Positions 1 to 9,119 of a stretch of DNA of 64,000 nucleotides are shown in pieces. Under the pieces are notes generated by a model. It worked only from the letters and a program-made list of their open reading frames with translations, was not told the origin of the DNA and searched no databases. Origin of the DNA: Pseudolabrys taiwanensis (GTDB lineage Bacteria; Pseudomonadota; Alphaproteobacteria; Rhizobiales; Xanthobacteraceae); assembly GCF_003367395.1 (NCBI RefSeq), contig NZ_CP031417.1, positions 4,402,001 through 4,466,000 on the forward strand, written 5' to 3'. Position 1 is the first letter of the stretch; each line of letters begins with the position of its first letter. The position numbers were made by a program, and so were the translations under genes.

Positions 1-631
1 TGTTGCTGTTGTTGAGCGTGGTGAGGAGCTGCGCCAGCGTCAGGCCGTAGGCGGTCAGCCGGTTCGGGTCGACCTGCACCTCGTAGGTTTGGGTCTCGCC
101 GCCCCAGGCCGTGACGTCGATGACGCCGGGCACCGCGCGGAAGCGGCGTTGCAGTACCCAGTCCTGCAACGTCTTGAGTTCGCGCACCGAATAGTTCGGC
201 GGCCCGACGAGCTGGTAGCGGAAGATCTCGCCGATCGGGCTGACCGGGGAAATCTGCGGCTGGGCGTTATTCGGCAGCGGCGAGAGCTGGCTCAGCCGGT
301 TGATGACCTGCTGCAGCGCCTGGTCGTAGGTGAAATTGAAGGTGAACTGGATTTTGACGTCGGACAGGCCGTACAGCGAAATCGTGCGGATCACCTGCGA
401 GTTGGGCAGGCCGGAGAGCTGCGTCTCGATCGGGATGGTGATGTAGCGCTCGATCTCTTCCGCCGAGAGCCCGGGGCTCTGCGTGATGATGTCCACCATC
501 GGCGGGGTGGGATCGGGATAGGCCTCGATGTTGAGCTGGCGGAACGCGAATACGCCGCCGATCATGACGGCGATGAACGCGAGAACGATCAGCGCTCGGT
601 GCCTAAGGGAAAAGCTGATGAGCGCGTACAT
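1..631 (-). CDS. RND efflux pump, CzcA/CusA family (N-terminal 210 residues, cut by window edge)
   Basis: Inner-membrane proton-driven pump of a tripartite efflux system, probably exporting metal cations. The reading frame runs off the left edge, so only about the first fifth of a roughly 1000-residue protein is seen. The ATG at 629-631 gives MYALISFSLRHRALIVLAFI, a first membrane helix, followed by a periplasmic porter segment with the family motifs YPDPTPPMVDI and GLSAEEIERYITIPIE. It lies 30 bases after the adaptor gene on the same strand, so the two form an operon. Metal specificity cannot be told from this part because the metal-relay residues lie later in the protein. Confidence 0.93.
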   Translation of the reverse strand, partial: MYALISFSLRHRALIVLAFIAVMIGGVFAFRQLNIEAYPDPTPPMVDIITQSPGLSAEEIERYITIPIETQLSGLPNSQVIRTISLYGLSDVKIQFTFNFTYDQALQQVINRLSQLSPLPNNAQPQISPVSPIGEIFRYQLVGPPNYSVRELKTLQDWVLQRRFRAVPGVIDVTAWGGETQTYEVQVDPNRLTAYGLTLAQLLTTLNNSN

Positions 632-661
632 TGACTATGGCTCTGGAGATCGGAAGGGGCG

Positions 662-1930
662 CTAGCTGCCCGAGGAGGCGTCGCGATCGACAAATAAGGT
701 GCCCTTGCTGACGACCTTTTCGCCGACGCTCAGGCCATTGAGAACCTGGACCATGTTGCCGCGCGAAAGACCGATCTTGATCGGGCGCTTCTGCACGGAA
801 CGGTCTTCGTTGACGATCCAGACATGCGCCTTGCTGCCGTCATACACGATCGAATCGCGCGGGGTGCCCGGTGAAAGCTGCTCGCTGGTCAGAATCTTGA
901 CGCTGGCAAACATTTCCGGCCGCAACAGGCCCTCGTGATTGTCGATGGTGGCGCGCACCTGAAGCCGCCGCGTCGCCGGATCGAGCGAGGTCGCCACGTA
1001 GTTGATCGCGGCTTCGAAGACCCGGTCGGGATACGCCATGACCGTGAAGGTCACGCGCTGGCCAACCTTGATGTTGCGCGCTTCGGACTCGCGCACATAG
1101 GCGACGAGCCACACCGTCGTCAGGTCGCCGACCACGAAGGTCGCGTCGCTGGCCGCGGCGTTGTTGGACGAGGTGTTGACGTACTGCCCGGGCCCGACCT
1201 TGCGTTGCACCACCGTGCCGGCAATCGGCGAATAGATCATGGTCAGCGGATCGATGATGCCGGTGTCGCGGAATTTGGTGATCTCGTCGTCGGTCTTGCC
1301 GAGAATGCGCATACGGTTGCGCACCGCTTCGAGCGCAATCTGTGCCGCGTGCAGGTCGTTCTGTGCCGACAGGGTATTGGCCTGCGACTGCTGTAGGTCG
1401 CGCAGCGGACCGGCCTTGCTCTCATACAGCGTCTTGTTCTGCTGCTCGACGATCTTGGCGAGGTTGAGCGCGGATTGCGCCTTGTTCAGTCCGGACAGCG
1501 CGGTGATGAAGTCGTTCTGCGCCTGCACCATGTCGGGCGATTCAACGGCGAACAGCCGCTGGCCGGCGGTGACTATGTCGCCGGGCTTGGCGAACAGCTT
1601 CACCACGCGGCCGGCATAAGGCGAGTAAACGAGCGTCGAACGATCCTCATCGACGGCGATTTTGCCTTCGGTCAGGTTCTCGTCCGGGAAATTCATCTCG
1701 GCGACGGCGTCGACCTTCAGCGAGTCCCACTGCCGCTGCGTCGGATAATAATGGTCGCCAACGCGCCGCGGTGTCTCCGCGCGTTCTGGCGCTTGCGCGG
1801 AATCGGGCCGCCGCGCGCCGCTGGTCGCAGCGACGGCCAGCGACAGGCCAACAAGGAGCGCCAGCACGGCCGCAACGCTGTTGCGCAGCCGAGCATGCGG
1901 CTTCAGCCACAGCGTCAAATTCTTCAGCAC
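662..1930 (-). CDS. RND efflux periplasmic adaptor subunit (HlyD/CusB family)
   Basis: 422-residue membrane fusion protein that links the RND pump to an outer-membrane channel. A single N-terminal membrane anchor or uncleaved signal lies at about residues 17-36. It is followed by a lipoyl-like half motif (VYSPYAGRVVKLFAKPGDIV), a long alpha-hairpin rich in Q, L and A, the second half motif (IYSPIAGTVVQRKVGPGQYV) and a beta-barrel plus membrane-proximal domain. It lacks the His/Met-rich N-terminal metal-binding extension of some CusB/CzcB proteins. It is the first gene of a two-gene minus-strand operon with the pump; no outer-membrane factor gene is visible here. Confidence 0.93.
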   Translation of the reverse strand: MLKNLTLWLKPHARLRNSVAAVLALLVGLSLAVAATSGARRPDSAQAPERAETPRRVGDHYYPTQRQWDSLKVDAVAEMNFPDENLTEGKIAVDEDRSTLVYSPYAGRVVKLFAKPGDIVTAGQRLFAVESPDMVQAQNDFITALSGLNKAQSALNLAKIVEQQNKTLYESKAGPLRDLQQSQANTLSAQNDLHAAQIALEAVRNRMRILGKTDDEITKFRDTGIIDPLTMIYSPIAGTVVQRKVGPGQYVNTSSNNAAASDATFVVGDLTTVWLVAYVRESEARNIKVGQRVTFTVMAYPDRVFEAAINYVATSLDPATRRLQVRATIDNHEGLLRPEMFASVKILTSEQLSPGTPRDSIVYDGSKAHVWIVNEDRSVQKRPIKIGLSRGNMVQVLNGLSVGEKVVSKGTLFVDRDASSGS

Positions 1931-2151
1931 GTTGCAGCGTCCCCGTCACAATCCATGTGCATGAGCGAACCTATACATAGGAGGACATGAACACGGGATG
2001 AAATATCAATGGCGTAAATTCAGTGCCCGCCAGCGGTTTGCGGTCGTCGGCCGTCTGTTCTTTCGAACGCTAGCATGCAAAGGGTTTGGTTAGATGCCGT
2101 CCTTATTAAGAATAATTTGCAATAGCAACTGGGATGGGCCAATCTGCAGTT

Positions 2152-2170
2152 CAGACGGTCGGGCCGTCTG
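2152..2170. promoter_or_regulatory. Inverted repeat upstream of porin gene, possible operator
   Basis: CAGACGG and CCGTCTG form perfect 7-base arms around a 5-base centre, 43 bases before the porin start, in the 282-base divergent gap between the efflux adaptor and the porin. The size and position fit a dimeric repressor site, but a short hairpin in the leader is equally possible. No regulator gene is adjacent. Confidence 0.35.
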
Positions 2171-2212
2171 AGACGAACTCAATGGCGATAGCCACGCGTA
2201 AAGGGATCTAGC

Positions 2213-3568
2213 GTGCGGTTTTTGTTGATCTTTTTGCTCGGCGGCGGGGCGCTTTGGGCAAGTCAGGCAGGCGCGCAGACGCCGCCCCCGCCGGATGCCT
2301 TGGGGATTAGTGAGCCCTCAATTGCCACCAGCCTCCCGGATCACGGCGATCCTTGGGGCGCCCGCAAGAAACTGTACGATCACGGCATCAGCTACAGCCT
2401 GATCTACACCAGCGATCTCCTGGCCAATGTCGCCGGCGGTACGCGCACCGGCACGATCTACCAGGGTAAGGTCGAGGGGCAGTTCACGGCCGATCTCGAG
2501 AAGCTGCTCGGCGTGAAAGACCTGACCTTCTACGCCAACGTCTTTCAGATCCATAATACGGGCCGCATCCGCCGCGACTATGTCGGCGGCCTCAATACCA
2601 TCGCCGCCATCGAGGCGGCGGCAACGACGCGCCTGTCCGAGATGTGGCTCGAGCAGCGTCTGTTCGATGGCAAAGCGAGCTTTCGCATCGGCCAACTCGC
2701 CGCCGACAGCGAGTTCTTCTACAGCGATCTGAGTACGATGTTTCTGCAGAGCGATTGGCCGTCGATCGCGGCGTACAATCTGCCCGGCGGCGGCCCGGCC
2801 TATCCGCTGTCGACGCCGGGCGTGCGCCTGAAGGTCGACCCGAACGAGCACGTGTCGCTGCTCGTTGCGCTGTTCAACGGCGATCCCGCCGGGCCATGCC
2901 CGGGCGATCCGGACACCTGCAACCGCTACGGCGTGAACTTCCGCGTCCGCGACCCGGCCTTCATCATCGGCGAGTCGCAGTTTCGCTGGAATCAGGGCAA
3001 GAACGACACGGGCCTTGCGACGACGTTGAAGCTCGGCGGCTGGACGCATCTCGGCCAGTTCAACGACGATCGCTACTCGGAAAGCGGTTTGCTGCTTGCC
3101 GATCCCGCCAGCGGCGGCGTGCCGCGCAAGGACCGCCGCGATTACGGCATCTACGGCGTCATCGATCAGCAACTCTATCGGCCGCGCGGCGGCGCGCCGG
3201 ACAGCGGCATTTCGGTATTCACACGTGCCTCCGTCAGTCCGTCGGACCGCAATCTGTTCTCGTTGGAGATCGACAGTGGCGTCGTCTTCGCCGGCCTGAT
3301 CCCGGGCCGGCCCGACGATCGCTTCGGCGCCAGTGTGATCTACTCGAAGTTCTCCAGCGCAATAGCGGGCTTCGACCAGGACACCATCAACTTCACCGGC
3401 GTGCCGGGCCCGGTGCGCGACTTCGAAGCCAATCTCGAACTGACCTACATGGCGCAGATCAAGCCCGGTTGGACCATTCAGCCGGACTTCCAATACATCT
3501 GGCATCCGAGCGGCGTCGCCGGGCGCGACGCGCGGGTGCTGGGCCTGCGCTCGATCGTGAAATTCTGA
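2213..3568 (+). CDS. Carbohydrate porin, OprB family
   Basis: 451-residue outer-membrane beta-barrel. A signal peptide ends near residue 22 (SQAGAQ). The mature part shows OprB features: an early DPWGARKKLYDHGISYSLIYTSD segment, alternating aromatic beta strands, and a C-terminal strand ending in a terminal Phe (LGLRSIVKF), the usual BAM signal. The start is GTG; there is no in-frame ATG that keeps the signal peptide. It stands alone between the divergent efflux operon and a convergent small gene, and is followed by a strong terminator. OprB proteins facilitate sugar uptake, but substrate cannot be read from the sequence. Confidence 0.88.
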   Translation: MRFLLIFLLGGGALWASQAGAQTPPPPDALGISEPSIATSLPDHGDPWGARKKLYDHGISYSLIYTSDLLANVAGGTRTGTIYQGKVEGQFTADLEKLLGVKDLTFYANVFQIHNTGRIRRDYVGGLNTIAAIEAAATTRLSEMWLEQRLFDGKASFRIGQLAADSEFFYSDLSTMFLQSDWPSIAAYNLPGGGPAYPLSTPGVRLKVDPNEHVSLLVALFNGDPAGPCPGDPDTCNRYGVNFRVRDPAFIIGESQFRWNQGKNDTGLATTLKLGGWTHLGQFNDDRYSESGLLLADPASGGVPRKDRRDYGIYGVIDQQLYRPRGGAPDSGISVFTRASVSPSDRNLFSLEIDSGVVFAGLIPGRPDDRFGASVIYSKFSSAIAGFDQDTINFTGVPGPVRDFEANLELTYMAQIKPGWTIQPDFQYIWHPSGVAGRDARVLGLRSIVKF

Positions 3569-3582
3569 CACTGCCGAAAAGC

Positions 3583-3617
3583 GACCCGCCCGGTCGGGGA
3601 AACCGGGCGGGTCTTTT
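3583..3617 (+). terminator. Rho-independent terminator after the porin gene
   Basis: GACCCGCCCGGT pairs perfectly with ACCGGGCGGGTC (12 base pairs, 7-base loop), followed directly by TTTT. It begins 15 bases after the porin stop codon. Confidence 0.85.
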
Positions 3618-3672
3618 GCGATCGGCGCTGGGATGGGGCGGGGGCGGCGCCGATCCGCAGAACGAGCGACGC

Positions 3673-3939
3673 TCAGTCGACGTCGCAGACCTTGACCGTG
3701 CGGATGTTGCCCCAGCGGTCGTAGCGCTCGACATAGCGGCATTCGCGCACGACGTAAGACGGGCCGGCATAGGCGCTGGAGGCGGCGGCGGCGCCGATCA
3801 GCGCGCCCGCGGCGAGACCGATGCCGATCCCGACGCCGAAGCGGGGGCGGGCCTGGGCTTCGCCGCTCGTGGCGGCGACAGCGGTGGAGAGGGTGAGGGC
3901 GGCGAGGGCAACGGCGGCGAACTTGGTCTTCGTGGACAT
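3673..3939 (-). CDS. Small secreted glycine/alanine-rich protein of unknown function
   Basis: 88 residues. A signal peptide (MSTKTKFAAVALAALTLSTA...) probably cleaves near residue 31 (EAQA-RP). A Gly/Ala stretch (FGVGIGIGLAAGALIGAAAA) follows that could form a glycine-zipper-like hairpin, then a charged C-terminal tail with two Cys residues and the pattern VRECRYVERYDRWGNIRTVK. Similar short periplasmic proteins are frequent in rhizobia and have no assigned role. It converges on the porin gene and is not clearly in an operon. Confidence 0.7.
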   Translation of the reverse strand: MSTKTKFAAVALAALTLSTAVAATSGEAQARPRFGVGIGIGLAAGALIGAAAASSAYAGPSYVVRECRYVERYDRWGNIRTVKVCDVD

Positions 3940-4074
3940 GGCGCTTCTCCATCCTTTGAAACCGGGCGGCCGTTAAGGCCGCGATATCCATGGGTCGCGC
4001 CGAAGGTCGAAAAGGTTCACCAGATTTTTGCGTGCGGGTTGCCCGGATCGGCACGGCGGTGACAAGGTAACCGG

Positions 4075-5073
4075 ATGATGACGAAAACAATCGCAACGAT
4101 TCTGGCGCTGGCTGCGAGCCTCGCTGGCGCGCAAGCGCAGCAACTGGACAAGGTGCGTTTCGGCACCAACTGGATCGCCGAGGGCGAGCACGGCGGCTTC
4201 TATCAAGCGGTCGCCGACGGCACCTACAAGAAGTACGGACTGGACGTCGAAATCGTGCCCGGCGGTCCGAACGTGAACAACCGCATCCTGCTGCCGGTCG
4301 GCAAGATCGACTTCTTCATGAGCGCGAACTCACTGCAGTCGTTCGATGCGGTCGAGAACAACATTCCGACGGTCGCGGTGGCGGCGAGCTTCCAGAAGGA
4401 ACCGCAGGTGTTCATCGCCCATCCGGGCATGGCCGAGAAGTTCGAGGACTTGAAGAAGCTGACCTTGTTCGTTTCCAAGGAAGGCATCGTCACCTACTTC
4501 CAGTGGCTGAAATCGGAATACGGCTTCGATGAAGCGAAGGTGAAGCCCTATACTTTCAATCCTCAGCCGTTCCTCGCCGACAAGAATTCGGCGATGCAGG
4601 GCTATGTCACGTCCGAGCCCTTCGCCATCGAGCAGCAGGCGCATTTCAAGCCGAAGGTGTTCCTGCTCGCCGACTACGGCTTCAATGCTTATTCGACTTT
4701 GATCGAGACGCGGCGCGATCTGGTCGACAAGCGACCCGATCTCGTGCAACGCTTCGTCGATGCCTCGGCCGTCGGCTGGTACAACTACATCTACGGTGAC
4801 AGCCGGCCGGGCAATGACCTGATCAAGAAGTACAATCCGGAAATGAGCGATGCGCTGCTCGCCAACTCCATCGCCAAGATGAAGGAATACGGCATCGTCG
4901 ACTCGGGCGACACGGTGAAGCTCGGCATTGGCGCGATGACGGACGCGCACTGGAAGAGCTTCTTCGACAAGATGGTGCGCGCGGGGGTCACGAAGCCGAA
5001 CCTCGATTACAAACGCGCCTATACGTTGCAGTTCGTCAACAAAGGCGTCGGCGTCGACCTGCGGCCGAAGTAA
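4075..5073 (+). CDS. ABC transporter substrate-binding protein, NMT1/THI5-SsuA type
   Basis: 332-residue periplasmic binding protein with a signal peptide ending near residue 21 (AGAQA-Q). The mature start FGTNWIAEGEHGGFYQAVADG and the pattern YGLDVEIVPGGP are typical of the NMT1/THI5-like fold, which binds pyrimidine precursors, sulfonates, taurine or nitriles depending on the member. It is the first gene of an importer with the ATPase (5203) and permease (5976). A palindromic repeat separates it from the ATPase gene, which may favour its higher expression. Two ATG codons lie in tandem at the start; the first is used here. Confidence 0.88.
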   Translation: MMTKTIATILALAASLAGAQAQQLDKVRFGTNWIAEGEHGGFYQAVADGTYKKYGLDVEIVPGGPNVNNRILLPVGKIDFFMSANSLQSFDAVENNIPTVAVAASFQKEPQVFIAHPGMAEKFEDLKKLTLFVSKEGIVTYFQWLKSEYGFDEAKVKPYTFNPQPFLADKNSAMQGYVTSEPFAIEQQAHFKPKVFLLADYGFNAYSTLIETRRDLVDKRPDLVQRFVDASAVGWYNYIYGDSRPGNDLIKKYNPEMSDALLANSIAKMKEYGIVDSGDTVKLGIGAMTDAHWKSFFDKMVRAGVTKPNLDYKRAYTLQFVNKGVGVDLRPK

Positions 5074-5077
5074 TCTC

Positions 5078-5195
5078 GTCATGGCCGGGCATAGCCCGTC
5101 GAAGACGGGCGTAAAGACCCTTTTGCCCGGCCATCCACGTCTTTACTGTGCAACAGAGAAAAGACGTGGATGCCCGGCACAAGGCCGGGCATGAC
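5078..5195. repeat. Palindromic intergenic repeat, family A (GTCATGGCCGGGC...)
   Basis: Two hairpin halves with near-identical ends: GTCATGGCCGGGC at the left and GCCGGGCATGAC at the right, with internal CATCCACGTCTT facing AAGACGTGGATG around a non-repeated centre. It fills the gap between the binding-protein gene and the ATPase gene. A second, interrupted copy lies at 49133-49290. Confidence 0.85.
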
Positions 5196-5202
5196 GGAGC
5201 CC

Positions 5203-5979
5203 ATGGCGCAGTCTTCGCAACACAGCGACCCCATCGTTTCCCTCCGTGATGTCGGCAAGGTGTTCGACAGTGGCACGGTGGCGCTCGACCGGTTGAGCCT
5301 CGACGTGCGCGCGGGCGAGTTCGTCTCGCTGCTGGGGCCGTCCGGCTGCGGCAAGTCGACCGCGCTGCGGATCATTGCCGGGCTGAGCGATGCGTCGACC
5401 GGGAGTGTCGTGTCCCCGCGCGGCGGGCCGGGGCAGGTTGGGTTCGTGTTCCAGGAGCCGACCTTGATGCCCTGGGCGGATGTCGCCGCCAATGTGCGGC
5501 TGCCGCTTGAATTGGCGCGGGCCGACCGCGGCACGGCTGAGGCCGCCGTGGCGCAGACCTTGGCGCGGGTCGGGCTCGCCGAATTCGCAAAGGCCTATCC
5601 CCGTGAATTGTCGGGCGGCATGAAGATGCGTGCTTCGATCGCGCGCGGGCTCGTCACCGCGCCGGCCCTGTTGCTGATGGACGAGCCTTTCGCCGCCCTG
5701 GACGAGATCACCCGTTTCAAGCTCAACAACGATCTGCTCGCTTTATGGCAGGAGCTGCGCCAGACGGTGGTCTTCGTCACGCATTCGGTGTTCGAGTCGG
5801 TGTTCCTGTCGCAGCGCATCGTGGTGATGACGCCGCGCCCTGGCCGCGTCTTCGACGAGATCGTCATCGACGCGCCTTATCCGCGCGACGAACGCTTCCG
5901 CACCTCGGCGGAGTATGGCGCGCTGTGCCGGCGCGTGTCGGAGGCGCTCAACGCGGCGATGGCGGGGGGCGCGTCATGA
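5203..5979 (+). CDS. ABC transporter ATP-binding protein (SsuB/TauB-like)
   Basis: About 258-residue nucleotide-binding subunit of the NMT1-type importer. Walker A GPSGCGKST, Q-loop FVFQEPTLMPW, signature LSGGMKMRASIARG and Walker B LLLMDEPFAALDE are all present. Earlier in-frame ATGs at 5170 and 5191 lie inside the palindromic repeat and would add the peptide MPGTRPGMTEP, a typical repeat-derived extension, so the ATG at 5203 just outside the repeat is preferred. The gene overlaps the permease by four bases (ATGA), indicating translational coupling. Confidence 0.9.
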   Translation: MAQSSQHSDPIVSLRDVGKVFDSGTVALDRLSLDVRAGEFVSLLGPSGCGKSTALRIIAGLSDASTGSVVSPRGGPGQVGFVFQEPTLMPWADVAANVRLPLELARADRGTAEAAVAQTLARVGLAEFAKAYPRELSGGMKMRASIARGLVTAPALLLMDEPFAALDEITRFKLNNDLLALWQELRQTVVFVTHSVFESVFLSQRIVVMTPRPGRVFDEIVIDAPYPRDERFRTSAEYGALCRRVSEALNAAMAGGAS

Positions 5980-6758
5980 GCGAACGCGCTTTGCGTATCG
6001 GCTTGCCTATTCTCGTCTTGGCCGTGCTGCTCCTCGCCTGGGACCTGATCGTGCGCGGCTTCGCCATCCCGCCTTACGTGCTGCCGGGGCCAGGTCTCGT
6101 CCTGTCGACGCTGATCGCCGATGCAGGCCTGCTGTTCCAGTCGCTTTTGGTAACGCTGACGCTCACCATCGAGGGGTTCGTGCTCGCCGCCGTTGGCGGC
6201 GTCATGTGGGCCGTGGTCTTCAATCAATGGCGCGCGGTCGAATATTCTTTCTATCCCTACGCCGTCATCCTGCAGGTGACGCCGATCGTCGCCATCGCGC
6301 CGCTCCTGCTGATCTATCTGCCGCAGCATCTCGCCGTGCTGGCCTGCGCCTGGATCGTCGCCTTCTTTCCCGTGCTCGCCAACACGACGCTGGGCCTCAA
6401 TTCCGTCGATCACAATCTGCTGGCGCTGTTCGAACTCTACAAAGCCTCGCGCTGGGAAATTCTGTGGCGGTTGAAGCTGCCGGCGGCGCTGCCGCAAATG
6501 CTCGCCGGCCTGCGCATTGCCGGTGGACTGTCGCTGATCGGTGCGGTGGTGGCGGAGATCGCGGCGGGGTCGGCGGGCGCGGGCTCCGGGCTCGCCTACC
6601 GGATCGCCGAGTCCGGCTACCGGCTCAATATCCCGCGCATGTTCGCGGCCCTGGTGCTGCTGTCGCTTGCCGGCGTCGTCATCTTCTTCGTGCTGTCGGC
6701 GGTGTCGTATGTCGTGCTGCGCCGCTGGCACGAGAGCGCCATCCGGCGCGAACGCTAG
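5976..6758 (+). CDS. ABC transporter permease (SsuC/TauC-like)
   Basis: 260-residue inner-membrane permease with about six helices and the cytoplasmic coupling loop EILWRLKLPAALPQMLAGLR that docks on the ATPase. The start ATG overlaps the ATPase stop (ATGA). Together with the genes at 4075 and 5203 it forms a complete importer of the sulfonate/nitrate/taurine/pyrimidine-precursor superfamily. It converges on chrA, with the two coding regions overlapping by a few bases. Confidence 0.9.
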   Translation: MSERALRIGLPILVLAVLLLAWDLIVRGFAIPPYVLPGPGLVLSTLIADAGLLFQSLLVTLTLTIEGFVLAAVGGVMWAVVFNQWRAVEYSFYPYAVILQVTPIVAIAPLLLIYLPQHLAVLACAWIVAFFPVLANTTLGLNSVDHNLLALFELYKASRWEILWRLKLPAALPQMLAGLRIAGGLSLIGAVVAEIAAGSAGAGSGLAYRIAESGYRLNIPRMFAALVLLSLAGVVIFFVLSAVSYVVLRRWHESAIRRER

Positions 6759-8089
6759 AACGAATAGCGGCTGACGATCCCGAGCAGCGCCATCACGACG
6801 ATCACCTCGAGCAGGCCGCGATGGAAGCGAAACGCGAGCAGTGCGGCGACGACCGCCAGCAACGCGGCATGTCGGTCGAGCGCGGCTGGATCGAAGGCGA
6901 ACCAGCGCAGCCAGCCGGCATGGTGCTCGGTCACGGTGCCGAACAGGACGTGCAAGGCGAACCACACCGACAAGTTCAGGATGACGCCGACCACGGCTGC
7001 GGTGATCGCGGCGAGCGCGCCGGCGAGCCGCTTGTTCGCGCGCAGGTCCTCGAGAAACGGGGCGCCGGCGAAAATCCAAAGGATCGCCGGCACGAACGTG
7101 ACCCATGTCGTCAAAGCCGCGCCGATCAGTCCCGCGGTCAAAGGTGAGAACGGCGCGGGCGCGCGGAACGCCGCGAGGAAGCCGACGAACTGCGTGACCA
7201 GGATCAGCGGGCCCGGCGTGGTCTCCGCCAGGCCGAGGCCGTCGACCATCTCCGGCGCCGTCATCCAGTGATGCGTCTGCACCACTTGCTGTGCCATGTA
7301 GGCGAGCACCGCATAAGCGCCGCCGAAGGTGACGACCGCCAACTTTGAGAAGAACAAGCCGATCGCGACCAGGACGTGGCTCGTGCCGAAGGTGAGCGCC
7401 GCGATTGCGACGGGCGCCCACCAGAGCGTCAGGCCGACGAGCAACGCAACAATGGCGTGCCGCCAGCGATTGCCCTCGTGCGTGCGGATCGTGTCGACGG
7501 TGCCGCTCACGCCGACCAGATCGGGACGCGATTTCGATACGCCATAGCCGGCGAGGGCGGCGGCGCCGACGATCAATGGGAAGGGCAAGTCGAAGAAGAA
7601 GATGGCGATGAAGGCCAGGGCCGCGAGGCCGACCATCAGCCACGATTTCAGCGCCCGCTTGCCGATGCGGATCAGCGCCTCGAGCACGATCACCAGCACC
7701 GCGGCCTTGATGCCGAACAGCGCGCCGTCGATGGCGCCGACACCGCGCCCATAGGCATAGAGCAGGCTCAGGCCCAGCATCACGAACGCGCCCGGCAGCA
7801 CGAACAGAATGCCGGCGGTCAGGCCGCCGCGCACGCCGTGCAGCACCCAGCCGACATAGGTCGCGAGTTGCGTCGCCTCCGGGCCCGGCAACAACATCGA
7901 GAAGTTGAGCGCGTGCAGGAAGCGCGGCTCGTCGATCCACTTTTTCTCGTCGACCAGGATGCGATGCATCATGGCGATCTGCCCGGCCGGACCGCCGAAA
8001 TTGATGCAGCCGATCTTCAGCCACGTCATGAAAGCTTCGCCGAAGCTCGGATGAGCGGCTGTTTGGCCGCTTGTTGGCTGAGTTGTCAT
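6755..8089 (-). CDS. chrA: Chromate efflux transporter ChrA (long-chain type)
   Basis: 444 residues with two homologous chromate-transport domains in tandem, the usual long-chain layout. The N-terminal half carries FGGPAGQIAMM and LPGPEATQLATYVGW; the C-terminal half repeats the theme with FGGAYAVLAYMAQQ and TTPGPLILVTQFVGF. ChrA proteins export chromate from the cytoplasm, using sulfate analogy or a proton gradient. No chrB regulator is next to it, so chromate induction is not evident. Confidence 0.9.
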   Translation of the reverse strand: MTTQPTSGQTAAHPSFGEAFMTWLKIGCINFGGPAGQIAMMHRILVDEKKWIDEPRFLHALNFSMLLPGPEATQLATYVGWVLHGVRGGLTAGILFVLPGAFVMLGLSLLYAYGRGVGAIDGALFGIKAAVLVIVLEALIRIGKRALKSWLMVGLAALAFIAIFFFDLPFPLIVGAAALAGYGVSKSRPDLVGVSGTVDTIRTHEGNRWRHAIVALLVGLTLWWAPVAIAALTFGTSHVLVAIGLFFSKLAVVTFGGAYAVLAYMAQQVVQTHHWMTAPEMVDGLGLAETTPGPLILVTQFVGFLAAFRAPAPFSPLTAGLIGAALTTWVTFVPAILWIFAGAPFLEDLRANKRLAGALAAITAAVVGVILNLSVWFALHVLFGTVTEHHAGWLRWFAFDPAALDRHAALLAVVAALLAFRFHRGLLEVIVVMALLGIVSRYSF

Positions 8090-8184
8090 GGCGGTGTCAC
8101 GCGGCTTTCAGGATGCGGTATGCGGGTCGTCGGCGGCGGGAGCCCGCGCGAATCCGACCATAGATCATGAAGCCGCGTTGCCGT

Positions 8185-8916
8185 TCAAGCTGACGGCACG
8201 ACCAGCGACAATCCCGATGCGAGGAGGAGTATCAAAATGAGCTTGCGGAAGGCGCGGTCGTCGAGCCGGCCGTAGAGCCTGAATCCGCACCACATACCGG
8301 CGAACAGCATCGGTAGCCCGAGCAGATAGAGTTTGCCGGTCTGCATGTCGGCCGCGCCGGCGACGATCAGCGAGGCCGCGCTCATCGCGGCCACGACGAA
8401 CAAGGTCGGTTGATACACCGTCCGTTGCGCATCCTTGGGCCAACCCTGCATCTGGCACCAGACGGCGACGATGACGCCCGCAAGCCCCGTGAGTCCGCCG
8501 AGCAAGCCGTTCAGCACGCCGACGCCGACAGCGGCCGGGGCGCCGGCGTTGATGGGCGTCAGAGTGGGACGGGCCAAGCCGTGAACGCTGTAGAGGACCA
8601 GCAGGGCGCCGATCGCGCGGCGCATGAACTCTTGATCGATGTAGGTGATCAGGAAGGCGCCGATCGGCACGCCGACCGCGCCGCCGGCGACGAAGGGCAT
8701 TGCTTTGCGCCACTCCAGCGCGTCCTTGAGGCGCCAGATGCCATAGGCTTGCGCGACCAGCCCGTAGCCCGCGATCAGGACCGCGGTCTGGATCGGCGAA
8801 ATGATGTGCAGGGCGATGCCGGACACGACGAGTCCAAGCGCAAAGCCCGCGAGGCCGTTGGTCATGCCGCCGAGAAAGACCGCCAAGAGATAAAGCGCCA
8901 GATTCGTGCCGATCAT
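8185..8916 (-). CDS. TauE/SafE family membrane protein (sulfite/anion exporter-like)
   Basis: 243 residues with about eight hydrophobic helices and the family glycine-rich helix start FLGGMTNGLAGFALGLVVSG, repeated in weaker form after the middle (GVLNGLLGGLTGLAGVIVAVWCQ). Members move sulfite, sulfoacetate or related small anions across the inner membrane. The ATG at 8916 (MIGTNLALYL) is chosen; a start at 8937 would add seven residues with no supporting signal. It is read in the same direction as chrA, 95 bases upstream of it. Confidence 0.82.
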   Translation of the reverse strand: MIGTNLALYLLAVFLGGMTNGLAGFALGLVVSGIALHIISPIQTAVLIAGYGLVAQAYGIWRLKDALEWRKAMPFVAGGAVGVPIGAFLITYIDQEFMRRAIGALLVLYSVHGLARPTLTPINAGAPAAVGVGVLNGLLGGLTGLAGVIVAVWCQMQGWPKDAQRTVYQPTLFVVAAMSAASLIVAGAADMQTGKLYLLGLPMLFAGMWCGFRLYGRLDDRAFRKLILILLLASGLSLVVPSA

Positions 8917-9119
8917 GCGTCCCCCGCGGCATGGCAAGCGAACGAGTGGCAGTGCCCGTGCCGACGCCTCAGGTTTAACCGCGGCACCGAAATTCGCCAG
9001 AGGCCAAAGAGCAGGGCTCCCCTTCTGAAGCGCGCGGGCCGAGGCTGCCGCAGAGCCGAGGCCGGTGTACCCTGCCGAGGCGAGTAAGTCTGAAAACCTA
9101 CGGTCTTGGGAGACGCGCG

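Noticed and set aside
2318..4096. Minus-strand frame of 592 codons opposite the porin gene
   Set aside because: Antisense shadow that also swallows the small secreted gene in another frame; the porin frame has signal peptide, barrel pattern and terminator.
5170..5202. Upstream start for the ABC ATPase giving MPGTRPGMTEP
   Set aside because: These codons lie in the palindromic repeat; the peptide is a known type of repeat artefact and the ATPase fold needs no such extension.
5877..8024. Long minus-strand frame (715 codons) over the permease and chrA region
   Set aside because: It is a frame-shifted shadow of chrA plus the antisense of the permease; the composition (Arg/Asp/Gln-rich) has no domain, while the chrA frame is clean.
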